Origin: Legionella parisiensis
GTDB taxonomy: Bacteria; Pseudomonadota; Gammaproteobacteria; Legionellales; Legionellaceae
Direction: 5' to 3'
Assembly (NCBI RefSeq): GCF_001467945.1
Contig: NZ_LNYQ01000013.1
Span: forward strand, 800,850 to 864,849
DNA: 64,000 bases
Shown: one piece after another, positions 52,801 through 61,528 of the stretch
How the letters are laid out: each line of letters opens with the position of its first letter
Numbering within the stretch: the first letter of the stretch is position 1
Position numbers and translations under genes: made by a program
Notes under the pieces: model-generated
Seen by the model: the letters and a program-made list of their open reading frames with translations, nothing else
The model's database searches: none
What the model was told of the DNA's origin: nothing

Positions 52801-55426
52801 CACAGAAGAACAACTGAAATTACTTGATACTATCTCAATGTATCTTTATGAAATTCCGCCTCAGGTGTATATTCATATTTTTCGCTTGCCTTTTGATACA
52901 CTCAGTCTTGATTGTTTGGAACAGCTACTCACTTTAGTTAAAAATCAAGAACGGCTGCTGTTCCATTCTGCCTCAGTCAGCTTTTTCAAGGAACATCTAA
53001 AGCAATACGGAAATTATGAGGTATTGACCAAAGAGACAATAACCTTACTAAAACTTGCTAACCAGTTTGTGCATAATCCTGTCGACCGTGCCGACATATT
53101 TAAATCATTTCTCTGGAGTTTACCTCAAGAAGCCAGTGGAACAAGCCATTTAACACCCAATGATTTAATCCTTATCTATCGTATGTTTGATTCACAACTG
53201 ATATTTCCCTCCCCCGAAGTACAAGAACATTTTTCTCGGCTGGTTATCGAGCGGATCAAAGGAATTTCAGGGCGCGATGAGCGTATCCAAGCATTGGAAG
53301 AGCTGCTCTTCGTGGAGAATTCAATCAGTCTTCCGATTGGTAATATTGCTTTGCGTAATGAAGCCATTGCACAGTTAGTTCAAGACCTAAGAGATAAATA
53401 TGGACAGGATGACCAATCTCAGGAATATAAGGAAAAGATAGTCGGCGTGATTAATCGTCTGTATAAAAATATGGCAAAACGAGATGTCACATTAATGCTT
53501 TCTAGATTGGCCAATACCATTGAATCACAGTGGGAAGTGACTGAGCATTTAGGCATTTTGCTAGAGCCAGATAAGTATTTATCGACAAATCAGGACAAAG
53601 TCGATTTTTCTATTAGTAGACTGGCCGCAGCCTCTCGGAAACTAAGCGAAGATAAGAACGACATAAGGGAATTTTTGGAATTTATTTCTTCTCCGATTAG
53701 TCGTCAAACAACCGATAAATTTTCCAGTTATTTATTAACCCATAATAAAATAAACGGTCTGGCAAAACGGTTAGGTTACAGTGACAATTTAGCAGAAATT
53801 GAGAAGCACAAGCCAGGAACTATTGCGTTAATGTTAAGAACTCTTTACGCCCAGTTCTGGGACGTAAGTCTGGAAGAGCGAGCGGTCATTGTGGATCACT
53901 TGCTTATTCCTGCCAATAAAGTAAAAACTGCAGATGAGATGGAGGATGCATACGAAGAAGCCTTTTCCTACGTTGTTCATAAATTATTCCCGCATGCTGA
54001 AACAGATAAAGAGGAAAATTTTGCTTACGCTTTGCTTAAAGCTTACCTAGAGACGGCGGATAAATACATTCGCAGCCATTTATTAGCAGGCATGTTAGTG
54101 GCCACCAATCAGTCGAATGGGGCTGGGCAATCACCTAGCGCGGGTAAAAAGTTGGCCATGTTATGTGAACATATGGGTCCTGCCTATGTCAAACTAGCTC
54201 AGGCAGTTCATAGTCATCCGAATACCCCTGAACATATCCGCCGCGATCTGGATCACTTGAAGGGACGAGCGAATCCACCTCACCGTTGGCAATTATGGCG
54301 ACTTTTGCGCGAAGTGGTGTCTCGTGACGATCGCAAAATGATTAAACGTGTTGGAGCTCTTTTAGGCTCGGCCTCCTATAACTTAGCTCTGGAAGTAGAG
54401 CTAGAAGATGGACAGGACGTGGTGCTATTGATGTTGCGTGAACATGCAGCAAAAAATGCGCAAGAAGGTTTTAGGCATTTGCAAAGGACCATTGATGCTT
54501 GCTCGCACCCTGATATGAAACCTATTCGCGAGAGTATTTTATCGATCATCAGTGAGGCCCAAGAACTGTCGAAAATTGAAATGGACAGAAAGTTAAGTGA
54601 GCAGCAAAATCAAATTGCAGCCAAACTTTACGCTCGTTCCATCACTGTGCACGTTGATGATAAACCCCATACTTTTACCATAAATCCGGCTCATTTGATT
54701 AAAAGTGGTGAAGGCTATCGATTCATTGAACTTATGTATGGTACCGAATTTAATGAACTTCCTAACCAGACACCGGAAGACAAGGAAATTCGCCGCGCCA
54801 TTGCTAAAGCAGTCATCACGGTGGAACTCATCAACATTCTTCAGGGGGGGTGTTTTGATTCTGACCGACATGGTAATCAATTGCGTCATCATAACCATCG
54901 GCTGGGGTTGTATGATTTTGGTGAAATGTCTTTGCAACCGCCAAGTGACGTGGAATTAAAACAATTAGCGAACGTTCTATCGGATATTCCCAAAACGGTT
55001 ATAAAAAATAGGCTGTTTCATACCAACTTTGATCTGTTGTTAACAGAGCATATTCGAAAGGCGCTTAAAGCGGGCGAACCAACAAGTTATTTAATGCGAG
55101 TACGTAAAGGACTTTTAGCATTACGAGACTTCCAAAAAGAATTATCGTCTGGAGAACTAATTGAGGTGTTAAAACAGGTTAATGCTAGTGAAGCCATTCA
55201 TCAAAAAATCAAATCACAGGTGGCCAATACCATTCGCATAGCTGGATACATGGAAGATATTAGTCAGACTTATCAGCATTTTGTTAACAAGGCAGTTTTT
55301 TTCAAGAGAAAGGTTGATTCAATATTTCACGGGTGTTCCTCTCATCAAGTGGCGCCTAAAGATAGAGGATCGCCTGGCAATGATAACCAAAGTTTTTTTG
55401 CCCCTGGCAATTCAAATAGAAACTAA
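49847..55426 (+). CDS. Multidomain effector: papain-like region, HExxH-lacking M48-like region, C-terminal UbiB/ADCK-like kinase region
   Basis: A 1859-residue soluble protein. (1) Residues about 240-345: STGFCEEHTCIAL (Cys249), DGHTFLVIDR (His290), GGILLDPWNG (Asp315), a Cys-His-Asp triad of papain-like toxins. (2) About 415-512: LEIFITTTGDKLVNSLAGF and KPAIVIHSDFLKQM match M48 peptidases, but the zinc motif reads ANELLYI (466-472) instead of AHExxH, so it cannot bind zinc normally. ADEQFKLD holds the place of the third ligand. (3) About 1435-1720: MGPAYVKLAQAVHSHP (KxGQ-like), GSASYNLALEVELEDGQDVV (Ala-rich nucleotide loop), GGCFDSDRHGNQ (catalytic loop, UbiB HxDxHxGN-like) and YDFGEMS, an ABC1/ADCK-type kinase. 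The middle (about 520-1430) is helical and unknown. Two PmrA-like boxes precede it. The next gene begins 14 bases after the stop. Confidence 0.7.
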   Translation: MKDKEQRNKLLKKCIEIKNSINQKIPLAANRYEEFEQIDRSKIKAYEQNRRAETPEDQQLESCMYEMEYLDAHDKKYEAYEGYVRQKEIEYYIFEFINERFREFCHDQQVKSPHTLSNNQKQSLKQIILKQSSILCEKIARSQKLLGRGSSAINVTEMDDYLEKHADQFIEILCQGEELTITDKELAYRFKKIDELVEHRDAFQKQFKRENALLSQMGGDKKVIETIQKSKIFAEAEYFDKPGISTGFCEEHTCIALKRLYDEYLIDKDTIVEKITIEYFDDEGNPADGHTFLVIDRNPDSPLNDISQWGGILLDPWNGLACLTEDYSSLPYFYISYPEGATWESIPFTVDDYHLSSAIHDANKYYQMTGNEDLEKRRSLLMEEHQLHSLDEVEFEETKAFLTELINKLRPQNFEEPLEIFITTTGDKLVNSLAGFTKPAIVIHSDFLKQMQDGVYTVEELEFALANELLYIKHEGVGIYYEISADEQFKLDKLTIDQCHNVQAAISYLRKSIHFQEQHKWDVSNVTPFYLVHDYREVVLADYHQRIKNLLTWLAIKENERDEKQQTSLPTNLLNAFSPISRDIFYKKECDACENTVAKLKFLKSKLAELTVELLPYEVTSKIGIKVRDFCSILYAMNINLNDAEVEKAADELIERAFELRIPSFEHVYLALVHQHFTSRTYLAGHVRVPPFGLFKVINNAIDTFVNANSFEEAKEAAETLKALQEKYIGHLNLSRGRARAHTYQFEQVHQRMPVGNERFFGSIIGEHINWNTFAPQDDVTEVPWSSHLEWAKKDESSIIAETLWRLGVTSDQNLWSLLPEKKLLSFVINYSEYKPMTKLPLQFAAYGCEDYYEAVLNFLSENVIQKFNVNFEMFFSEESFENKFKQYYDLNWSVLIKPSEDQARNIDNLAIQFLLSEFTNIAMTGTPEEKAVVKSFFLGREDKRDLEHLQLISNEVKSALHYNTPYVQFFINQQFQDEKFDLFTTEEQLKLLDTISMYLYEIPPQVYIHIFRLPFDTLSLDCLEQLLTLVKNQERLLFHSASVSFFKEHLKQYGNYEVLTKETITLLKLANQFVHNPVDRADIFKSFLWSLPQEASGTSHLTPNDLILIYRMFDSQLIFPSPEVQEHFSRLVIERIKGISGRDERIQALEELLFVENSISLPIGNIALRNEAIAQLVQDLRDKYGQDDQSQEYKEKIVGVINRLYKNMAKRDVTLMLSRLANTIESQWEVTEHLGILLEPDKYLSTNQDKVDFSISRLAAASRKLSEDKNDIREFLEFISSPISRQTTDKFSSYLLTHNKINGLAKRLGYSDNLAEIEKHKPGTIALMLRTLYAQFWDVSLEERAVIVDHLLIPANKVKTADEMEDAYEEAFSYVVHKLFPHAETDKEENFAYALLKAYLETADKYIRSHLLAGMLVATNQSNGAGQSPSAGKKLAMLCEHMGPAYVKLAQAVHSHPNTPEHIRRDLDHLKGRANPPHRWQLWRLLREVVSRDDRKMIKRVGALLGSASYNLALEVELEDGQDVVLLMLREHAAKNAQEGFRHLQRTIDACSHPDMKPIRESILSIISEAQELSKIEMDRKLSEQQNQIAAKLYARSITVHVDDKPHTFTINPAHLIKSGEGYRFIELMYGTEFNELPNQTPEDKEIRRAIAKAVITVELINILQGGCFDSDRHGNQLRHHNHRLGLYDFGEMSLQPPSDVELKQLANVLSDIPKTVIKNRLFHTNFDLLLTEHIRKALKAGEPTSYLMRVRKGLLALRDFQKELSSGELIEVLKQVNASEAIHQKIKSQVANTIRIAGYMEDISQTYQHFVNKAVFFKRKVDSIFHGCSSHQVAPKDRGSPGNDNQSFFAPGNSNRN

Positions 55427-55440
55427 CTCCTTGAGGTGGA

Positions 55441-58400
55441 ATGCAGAAATTCTACCTCAGCAATTCAATTCTTAAGGAGAATACCGCTGTGTATGCTACT
55501 CAAACTGTACGTGAAATTTATTTAACTGCATTATCCAATAATGATACTAGCACTGTAGAACATTGTTTAACTGTTAATAGGGTTTCCCCTAATATCCGTG
55601 ATAAAGATCTGAATACAGGCGTACATTATGCCGTAAAGGTGCAAAATAAAGATTTACTAAAATTATTATTAAAATATAACGCTGATGTTAGTCTTAAAAA
55701 CAAAAAGGGCTTAACTGCTATCCAGGTAGCGGCTTTTAATGAAAGTTATGAATGTTTATCCATAATTGCTGATTTTTGTTTGGTAAATAACAATCTGAAA
55801 TTAGAGGTTGCTGATAAGAATTTGTTAGAAGCGTTCCTTTCTACTCAAAACGAATCGGTGACACATCCATTCATCGAAGCTGTGAAGAGAGGGGAGCTTA
55901 CCCAAGTTAAAAAATGCCTTGAATCAGGTACTTCTATCGACATGATCATTGATAGTGAGTCGAGCACAGCACTTCATCAGGCGGTAAAACAACAAGATAA
56001 AGAATTAATTGCATTACTATTACAATATGGACCAAATCTTAATCTTGCCGATAAAAAGCAGAGAATACCCCTTCAATTGGCAGCAGAAACAGAGGCTTGG
56101 GAGTGCTATCAACTCATTGCTGATTACGGGAGCAAGCGAGAAGTATCTGATAATAACCTGATGGAGATAGAGAAACCCAAGATTGAGAAAAAAGTCTCCC
56201 CAAGGGAGGCATATCATCAAGCGGTTCAGCAGGGTAATATTGCAGAAATTGCTCAACTATTAGCGGCTAAGGTATCTGTTAATATAGTCGTTGATGCCCA
56301 ATTTAATACTCTCTTGCATGTTGGCGTAAAAACCCAAAATTTAGAATTAATTCGGCTTGCCTTGCAAAATGGAGCAGCTTTAAATCGTAAAAATAAGCAA
56401 GGTAAAACTCCTTTAGATTTGGCTTTGGAGAATAGAGCCTGGGACTGTATTAAAACAATTTTCGAAAATAATCCTGTACATAACGAATCGCTTGATGCGG
56501 CGTTACTCGCAGCCTTACGTACCCATCAGGTTGAGTTGGTTCAGGTTTTGGTAAATGCGGGTGCCTCAATGAGATATTTTACTACTCTTGCAGGTAAACT
56601 TTATTTTGAAAAACTTGTGGCCAACAAGCAGGATGAAATGGTCGCCGTTTTATCCGTATCTCCGGTAATTCAAGAATTAATGTACTTAATTGCAATCAGT
56701 AATAACGACATTTTCCTTGTTGCAGGTGCTTTATCACGAAAGGAATTTTCCGTGGATGCTTTATTGGGTCCTAATAAAGAGACTGGATTACATGTTGCCA
56801 TTACTAATAAGAGGGCCGATATGGTTAGATTATTTTTAGATAACCATATTGAGCTTAATTCTCGAGACACTAATCAATTAACAGCCATTGAGTTAGCCTT
56901 GAAGTTGCAATCCTGGCATCTTATTAGAATTATTTTGGAAAAACGACCACTTGATAAAAGTAATATGGCTCAATATCAATTAGTTCTTATGCACGCTTTA
57001 AAAACTAATCAACCAGATATAGTGATGCTATTACTTCAACAAGGCATGCAAGTACTTCCCGGTTATTTTAATACCGATGAGGGTGTACAAGATTACCAAC
57101 GAATGGTTGCCAATCAATGGAATGACATGATTCATGTTTTATTAATAGGAAGTAAAGAATTTCGAATGAAATTTGGTGTTTTACCGAATCAAGTAAAAGA
57201 CTATTTTGAAGAAATAATTATGGGTGAAGAGCTAATAAACCCCGTCATCAGCCAGCAAGGAACCACCTATAACGCCCAAGATATTCAAAAGCTGGTTCAT
57301 GATCCAATTACCAGAGCACCATTGCAGCAGGGTGAATTGGTTTCGAATCGAATCGTCTATGAGTTGTTGGCTTATTATAAACATCCTAATGTTAATTTAA
57401 TGGAAGTACCCCCTTGTTTAATATGCCCCGAAACCAAGGAGGTGTATAAAGAACCCGTTGTTACTAGTGATGGATTTACGTACGAAAAAGCGTGGATTAT
57501 TGATTATTTGCAAAAAAACAATAACAAAACTCCTGGTGGTTATCCGCAGCTTAATAGGCCTTTATATAAGAATCGCCTTGTTAAACAGTTAGTTGAGGAA
57601 AAGTATTCCCTTGAGAAAATGATGGAGGAAAAAAATAGGGAAAATTACAAAAAAGCATTTGCAGAGAGGAATTTAAAAGCAATGGAGGAGTCTTTAAAGG
57701 CAAAAGTTTCTCCAAATACTCCCCTTGATACCAATGCTAATACCGGATTACATAAAGCGGTGGAAGAGGGGAATATTGAGTTAATTCAACTGCTGCTTGA
57801 TTATGGAGCCAGTTTGACGATGTTGAATAAATCGGGTTTGTCACCCATGAAACTGGCAGTTACTTGTAAAGCCTGGAACTGTATTAAGGCAATTGCTGTT
57901 CTTCATCCCAATGATAAAACCATGCTTTCTCAATACGATATTCCTTTGATCCACGCACTACAGGCTGGTCAAATTGAAGTGGCTCGTGCTTTGTTAAAAG
58001 CTGGTGCGCCGATGTCCCATTTTACACTTGAAGAGGGGGAGGAATATTTTAAAAAACTAATTGAGACGCAACAAAAGCAAATTCTTACCTGTTTAATCAC
58101 CGAAGGAAGACCGGAAATTATTAATCCTTTGCTATTTAAATTTGGCAAATTGGCTTCCGAAGTAGAAGAGCTGTTTGAAGATTCAATAACTTTTACTCCT
58201 ATTGAAAAGCCCGTTATTGTTCCTACTGGTATTACTTACGACATACAAACAGCAACTGACTTAAAAATGGATCCTTTATCACGACAACCATTAACGAAAG
58301 ATGATTTAATTCCCAATCTATTGGTGAAGGAATTAATAACGCATTACAAACGTCCGGGCGTAAATGTTTCTCAACTACCCCCATGCTTGATATGTAAAGA

Positions 58401-58725
58401 AACTAACGAAATATTTAAAAACCCGGTTGTTGCGGTGGATGGTAAAACATATGAAGAGGCATGGATTACAAAATATTTAGCTGATCATCATGGAATGACA
58501 CCACCAGCAAATGGGGCTCCTAAGGGTTTTAAACAAACAAAAAATCTTTACTCCAATATTTTAGTCAAAAAAGTGATTGAAGAAAATTATAAAAATGATC
58601 TTCAAAAAACATCGGAAAAAAAGATGAATTTCTCAGGAGAGTTCAAAATGGGCTTATTTGGTAGTAGGGAAGAAAAAAAAGAGCCAGCCCGATTAGATAA
58701 TTATATGGAATATAAGAATGGATAA
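55441..58725 (+). CDS. Ankyrin-repeat protein with four U-box-like segments (candidate E3 ubiquitin ligase effector)
   Basis: A 1094-residue protein. Ankyrin-type repeats run from about 50 to 540 and from 740 to 880 (TGVHYAVKVQNKDLLKLLLKYNADV, TALHQAVKQQDKELIALLLQYG, TGLHKAVEEGNIELIQLLLDYGAS). U-box-like segments: about 597-650 (NPVISQQGTTY..DPITRAPL), 655-725 (PPCLICPETKEVYKEPVV), 920-972 (KPVIVPTGITYD..DPLSRQPL) and 978-1055 (PPCLICKETNEIFKNPVV). The second of each pair keeps the hydrophobic E2-binding pattern. The ankyrin/U-box/U-box unit is repeated, pointing to an internal duplication. LubX and GobX are known Legionella U-box effectors; none has this layout to my knowledge. The start is ambiguous: ATG 55441 has GAGG before it; GTG 55489 has AAGGAG at 9 bases. 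It lies 14 bases after the previous gene. Confidence 0.85.
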   Translation: MQKFYLSNSILKENTAVYATQTVREIYLTALSNNDTSTVEHCLTVNRVSPNIRDKDLNTGVHYAVKVQNKDLLKLLLKYNADVSLKNKKGLTAIQVAAFNESYECLSIIADFCLVNNNLKLEVADKNLLEAFLSTQNESVTHPFIEAVKRGELTQVKKCLESGTSIDMIIDSESSTALHQAVKQQDKELIALLLQYGPNLNLADKKQRIPLQLAAETEAWECYQLIADYGSKREVSDNNLMEIEKPKIEKKVSPREAYHQAVQQGNIAEIAQLLAAKVSVNIVVDAQFNTLLHVGVKTQNLELIRLALQNGAALNRKNKQGKTPLDLALENRAWDCIKTIFENNPVHNESLDAALLAALRTHQVELVQVLVNAGASMRYFTTLAGKLYFEKLVANKQDEMVAVLSVSPVIQELMYLIAISNNDIFLVAGALSRKEFSVDALLGPNKETGLHVAITNKRADMVRLFLDNHIELNSRDTNQLTAIELALKLQSWHLIRIILEKRPLDKSNMAQYQLVLMHALKTNQPDIVMLLLQQGMQVLPGYFNTDEGVQDYQRMVANQWNDMIHVLLIGSKEFRMKFGVLPNQVKDYFEEIIMGEELINPVISQQGTTYNAQDIQKLVHDPITRAPLQQGELVSNRIVYELLAYYKHPNVNLMEVPPCLICPETKEVYKEPVVTSDGFTYEKAWIIDYLQKNNNKTPGGYPQLNRPLYKNRLVKQLVEEKYSLEKMMEEKNRENYKKAFAERNLKAMEESLKAKVSPNTPLDTNANTGLHKAVEEGNIELIQLLLDYGASLTMLNKSGLSPMKLAVTCKAWNCIKAIAVLHPNDKTMLSQYDIPLIHALQAGQIEVARALLKAGAPMSHFTLEEGEEYFKKLIETQQKQILTCLITEGRPEIINPLLFKFGKLASEVEELFEDSITFTPIEKPVIVPTGITYDIQTATDLKMDPLSRQPLTKDDLIPNLLVKELITHYKRPGVNVSQLPPCLICKETNEIFKNPVVAVDGKTYEEAWITKYLADHHGMTPPANGAPKGFKQTKNLYSNILVKKVIEENYKNDLQKTSEKKMNFSGEFKMGLFGSREEKKEPARLDNYMEYKNG

Positions 58726-58982
58726 TTAATCGAAAAAAAGAGCAATCTATTTCATTCACTCCATGCTGTAAAAAGTACCTGAAAACACTTTTACTTCTTT
58801 CATAATTTTTAGGGCAAAAAACAACGGCATTTACGATATGTTTGGGTTAGACAACTGCTCTTGCTGTGCTCCTTGTTGACGAGCTAATATCTCTTAAGCA
58901 AGGAGTATGCTTATTATTCAAGAGAGGATCAAAACAACGTTAGACTCAAGAAAATTAATTATTGTCTGATTCAGGTTCCCCA

Positions 58983-60209
58983 TTAAGCAGTGAGCGTAAA
59001 TTTGAGTGAGACTGCATCATGGTAGCCTTCATTACTGCCAGTGATAATATTCTGGGAGGTCAGGATATCAATCGGTTCCTTTCTATAAAAAGCATGAGCA
59101 TAGCCGCAATCAACAGTGAGGTAGGTCATCAATCGATATCCCATGGAAAAACCAGTAATCAAACTGTCGCCAGGCCCTATTTGAAATCTCCCATTCGAGG
59201 GTGACTGATTATATGTTCCTGCTACTCGGAAAACCCATTTAGGTGAAACATTATAAATTGTCCCGAGGGTCAGAAGCCAACTGTTGTGTAAGTGATAATC
59301 AATGAGCGCGCGGGGGACAATAAAGACCTTCGAGCTGGCCTGCGTAGCAAAATTATAAACAGAAACCTCTTTAAAGATATTCCATTGCAGGTATTGAACA
59401 GTTCCTACAAAGCCTATTTTTTCATTGAAAAAATGGCTTAGTGTCATGACACTTCTTGCTGGCGTCCAGTATTTAAAATGGTAATCCTTCGAAGAAATAC
59501 TCTGTAAACCAGTTATCGAACTACTACCCTGTAAATGATAAGTCACCGCACTGCGGTAATTAACCCCCAAAGCTGTCCTTTTACCTGGTTTAATTAGTAT
59601 GCCGAAATCACCGCCCAAACTGTTTGCCTTACTGTCATTTAAGCTATGGCTTTCAGGAATATTCAAGCGGGGTATACCTGCAGCAATAGGCTCCTGGATG
59701 AGATGTGCGTAGGTAAAATTAAGGTTTCCTCCTATGGAAAAAAATGGATTGATTTTAATGCCCAGCGCGGGAATAAAATCAATATTATTCGTTTGATTGC
59801 GTGCAAGGATATAGCGAAGAATGGGTTGGTTATCCAATTCACGATTAAAATCATTCGCAACGACAGCAAAACCCATAACGAATTTTTCATTTATAGGGAT
59901 ACTAAGATACATGGAAGGCAAGAAAAAATTGGATTTAGTGAGGGTCGATCCCGACTCGGAACCCCCAAAAGGTATTTTTTGTGCACTCCCGTTAAACTCG
60001 AATTGCGCCCTTGCCAGGGTGCCTAGAAGGATAAATTGTTGATGAGGTGAAATAGTTAATGCCGAAGGATTAAAGTAAACGGCTGTTGCATCCTTCACTA
60101 CAGCAGTTCCAATTGTTTGTTCAATAAAAGAGGCATGCAATGTCGAACATAATAGTAAAAAAAGTATGGGCACGTATTTTCTGAAATTAATTAAGCTTGC
60201 CATGAACAT
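58983..60209 (-). CDS. FadL-family outer-membrane transport protein
   Basis: About 408 residues when started at the ATG at 60209 (MFMASLINFRKYVPILFLLLC, then STLHA|SF), a good signal peptide. The open frame extends to 60338, but a promoter-like sequence lies inside that extension. Features of OMPP1/FadL: the N-terminal hatch region SFIEQTIGTAVVKDATAVYFNPSALT, many amphipathic beta strands (FIPALGIKINPFFSIGGNLNF, GDFGILIKPGKRTALGVNYRS), and a terminal aromatic-poor strand DAVSLKFTLTA. FadL proteins pass long-chain fatty acids or other hydrophobic compounds through the outer membrane. A paralogue lies at 61529. The 58726-58982 spacer has no gene. Confidence 0.85.
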   Translation of the reverse strand: MFMASLINFRKYVPILFLLLCSTLHASFIEQTIGTAVVKDATAVYFNPSALTISPHQQFILLGTLARAQFEFNGSAQKIPFGGSESGSTLTKSNFFLPSMYLSIPINEKFVMGFAVVANDFNRELDNQPILRYILARNQTNNIDFIPALGIKINPFFSIGGNLNFTYAHLIQEPIAAGIPRLNIPESHSLNDSKANSLGGDFGILIKPGKRTALGVNYRSAVTYHLQGSSSITGLQSISSKDYHFKYWTPARSVMTLSHFFNEKIGFVGTVQYLQWNIFKEVSVYNFATQASSKVFIVPRALIDYHLHNSWLLTLGTIYNVSPKWVFRVAGTYNQSPSNGRFQIGPGDSLITGFSMGYRLMTYLTVDCGYAHAFYRKEPIDILTSQNIITGSNEGYHDAVSLKFTLTA

Positions 60210-60237
60210 TGAGGCGAGAAAGATGATATTCTTTAAA

Positions 60238-60266
60238 GTTGTACGAGTATTTTTTCGTATAGTCAA
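60238..60266 (-). promoter_or_regulatory. Sigma70-like promoter for the FadL gene
   Basis: Minus-strand TTGACT (60266-60261), a 17-base spacer, then TACAAC (60243-60238). The -10 is only 4/6. Its position 29 bases before the chosen ATG supports that start. Confidence 0.4.
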
Positions 60267-60511
60267 GGTTAGGTTATTTATTGATTCGAAGTCTGATGGT
60301 CTGCGCTTGATCTTCCTGGCTATAGTGGATGGCAACATAGGGGTAGATGGTGGTGATGTTCATTTTATCAATTGTGTTGCCTGCTGATTTTGCATCTTTG
60401 GTTCATGCTCCAACGATGTCAATGGGGTGAGTTTTATCTTTTTACCTGAAGCAAGACAGAGTAGAAACATTTCGGGCACTAATCGGGTTAGTGTACTGAT
60501 TTTCCAGTTCA

Positions 60512-60679
60512 TTAATATTTCCCAATGAATGGATTGTGGGACATTGTTATTTTAATTATGTAAACTCGTTGTGTATCTGCTAGAAAGCAGGATTGAGCTT
60601 CTTGTGGGGAGCTAAAGCTTAGAAAGCCAAAACCTTTGATGTGGTCAGTACAGGGATCTTTGATTATAAAGAAGCGAGT
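60512..60679 (-). pseudogene. Fragment resembling an RRM RNA-binding protein
   Basis: A 55-codon minus-strand frame with no start codon, bounded by stops: RFFIIKDPCTDHIKGFGFLS, then FSSPQEAQSC. KGFGFLSF is the RNP1 motif (KGFGFVxF) and the flanks match RRM beta2-beta3, as in eukaryotic and cyanobacterial RNA-binding proteins. The first strand (RNP2) is missing. It looks like the decayed middle of such a gene. The surrounding 60267-60840 holds no other gene. Confidence 0.45.
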
Positions 60680-60840
60680 CTATTCATTTACCATACCTTG
60701 ATAAATCTGCTTGTAATGTCTCTTAAGTACCTCAAAAGCGTAAGTTACCAACATAAATTTTATTTGCCTCAGCCTCATTTCGTCGAAGAACCACTACAGC
60801 TACAAAGAGATATAGTGGTTAAATAGTATTACTGCTTAAA

Positions 60841-61050
60841 TTAAAGAGCTATTATATTTTGTGCTTGAAGACCTTTTGTGCCTTGGGTCACAATGAATTG
60901 GACTTGCTGACCTTCTGTGAGTGTTTTGTAACCAGAACTTAATATTTCTTTAAAGTGAGCAAATACATCTGGCCCAGATTCTTGCTCAATAAAACCAAAT
61001 CCTTTCGATTCGTTAAACCATTTAACTACTCCATTTACTGTTTTAGACAT
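60841..61050 (-). CDS. Cold-shock-domain protein (CspA family)
   Basis: A 69-residue single cold-shock domain, an RNA/single-stranded-DNA-binding OB fold. The start [20 protein letters not shown] has RNP1 (KGFGFI), and DVFAHF is the RNP2 position. The rest ([23 protein letters not shown]) fits the family. AAGGATTACTT is the ribosome site. The role is likely RNA chaperone; being one of several paralogues in Legionella, its induction by cold is not certain. Confidence 0.95.
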   Translation of the reverse strand: MSKTVNGVVKWFNESKGFGFIEQESGPDVFAHFKEILSSGYKTLTEGQQVQFIVTQGTKGLQAQNIIAL

Positions 61051-61528
61051 AAGTAATCCTTAAGTGTTTATTATAATGCCTGTATAGGCGAATTTAGCCG
61101 GAAACCGGTCAAGAATTAAAAAACTACCAGCGTGGGATTAAATGAATAAAACGACGATTTGGAGAGTATAAAAAGAGACATTTTCTAGCTGGAATTAGAA
61201 TACTATTCTTTAAAGGTATAGTCAACTTTATTTATAGTTTGCACTGTTACACCAAGCCAGCTACTTTATTATGTTAAATGTAATGAAGAGTTGTATAAAC
61301 ATTTATCTTTTATTCTTCTCTTTCCAGTGCTCTTCTCTTGTCACATGGTATTTGCTAGAAAAACTTGTGGTTACCAAAAATTATTGCAAAACGCACAATG
61401 CATCAATAAACCATACGAAGGAAGGTGAGCACCATGATTTAAACAATTTTGCCCTGTAATAATATTAGTTGATTTTGAGAAAGTTAGATGATATTCATAA
61501 TCAAGTTAAAATTTTATAGAGAAAATAT
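61051..61528. other. Intergenic region between csp and fadL-like genes
   Basis: Upstream of the csp gene on the minus strand are TTGACC, a short stem ccggaaaccgg, a gcct-atac-aggc hairpin and TATAAT-like sequence, fitting the long structured leaders of csp mRNAs. A 62-codon plus-strand frame at 61271 has no ribosome site and is not called. Confidence 0.4.

Noticed and set aside
61271..61459. 62-codon frame upstream of the second fadL-like gene
   Set aside because: No ribosome site and no family resemblance; hydrophobic start is likely chance in AT-rich DNA.
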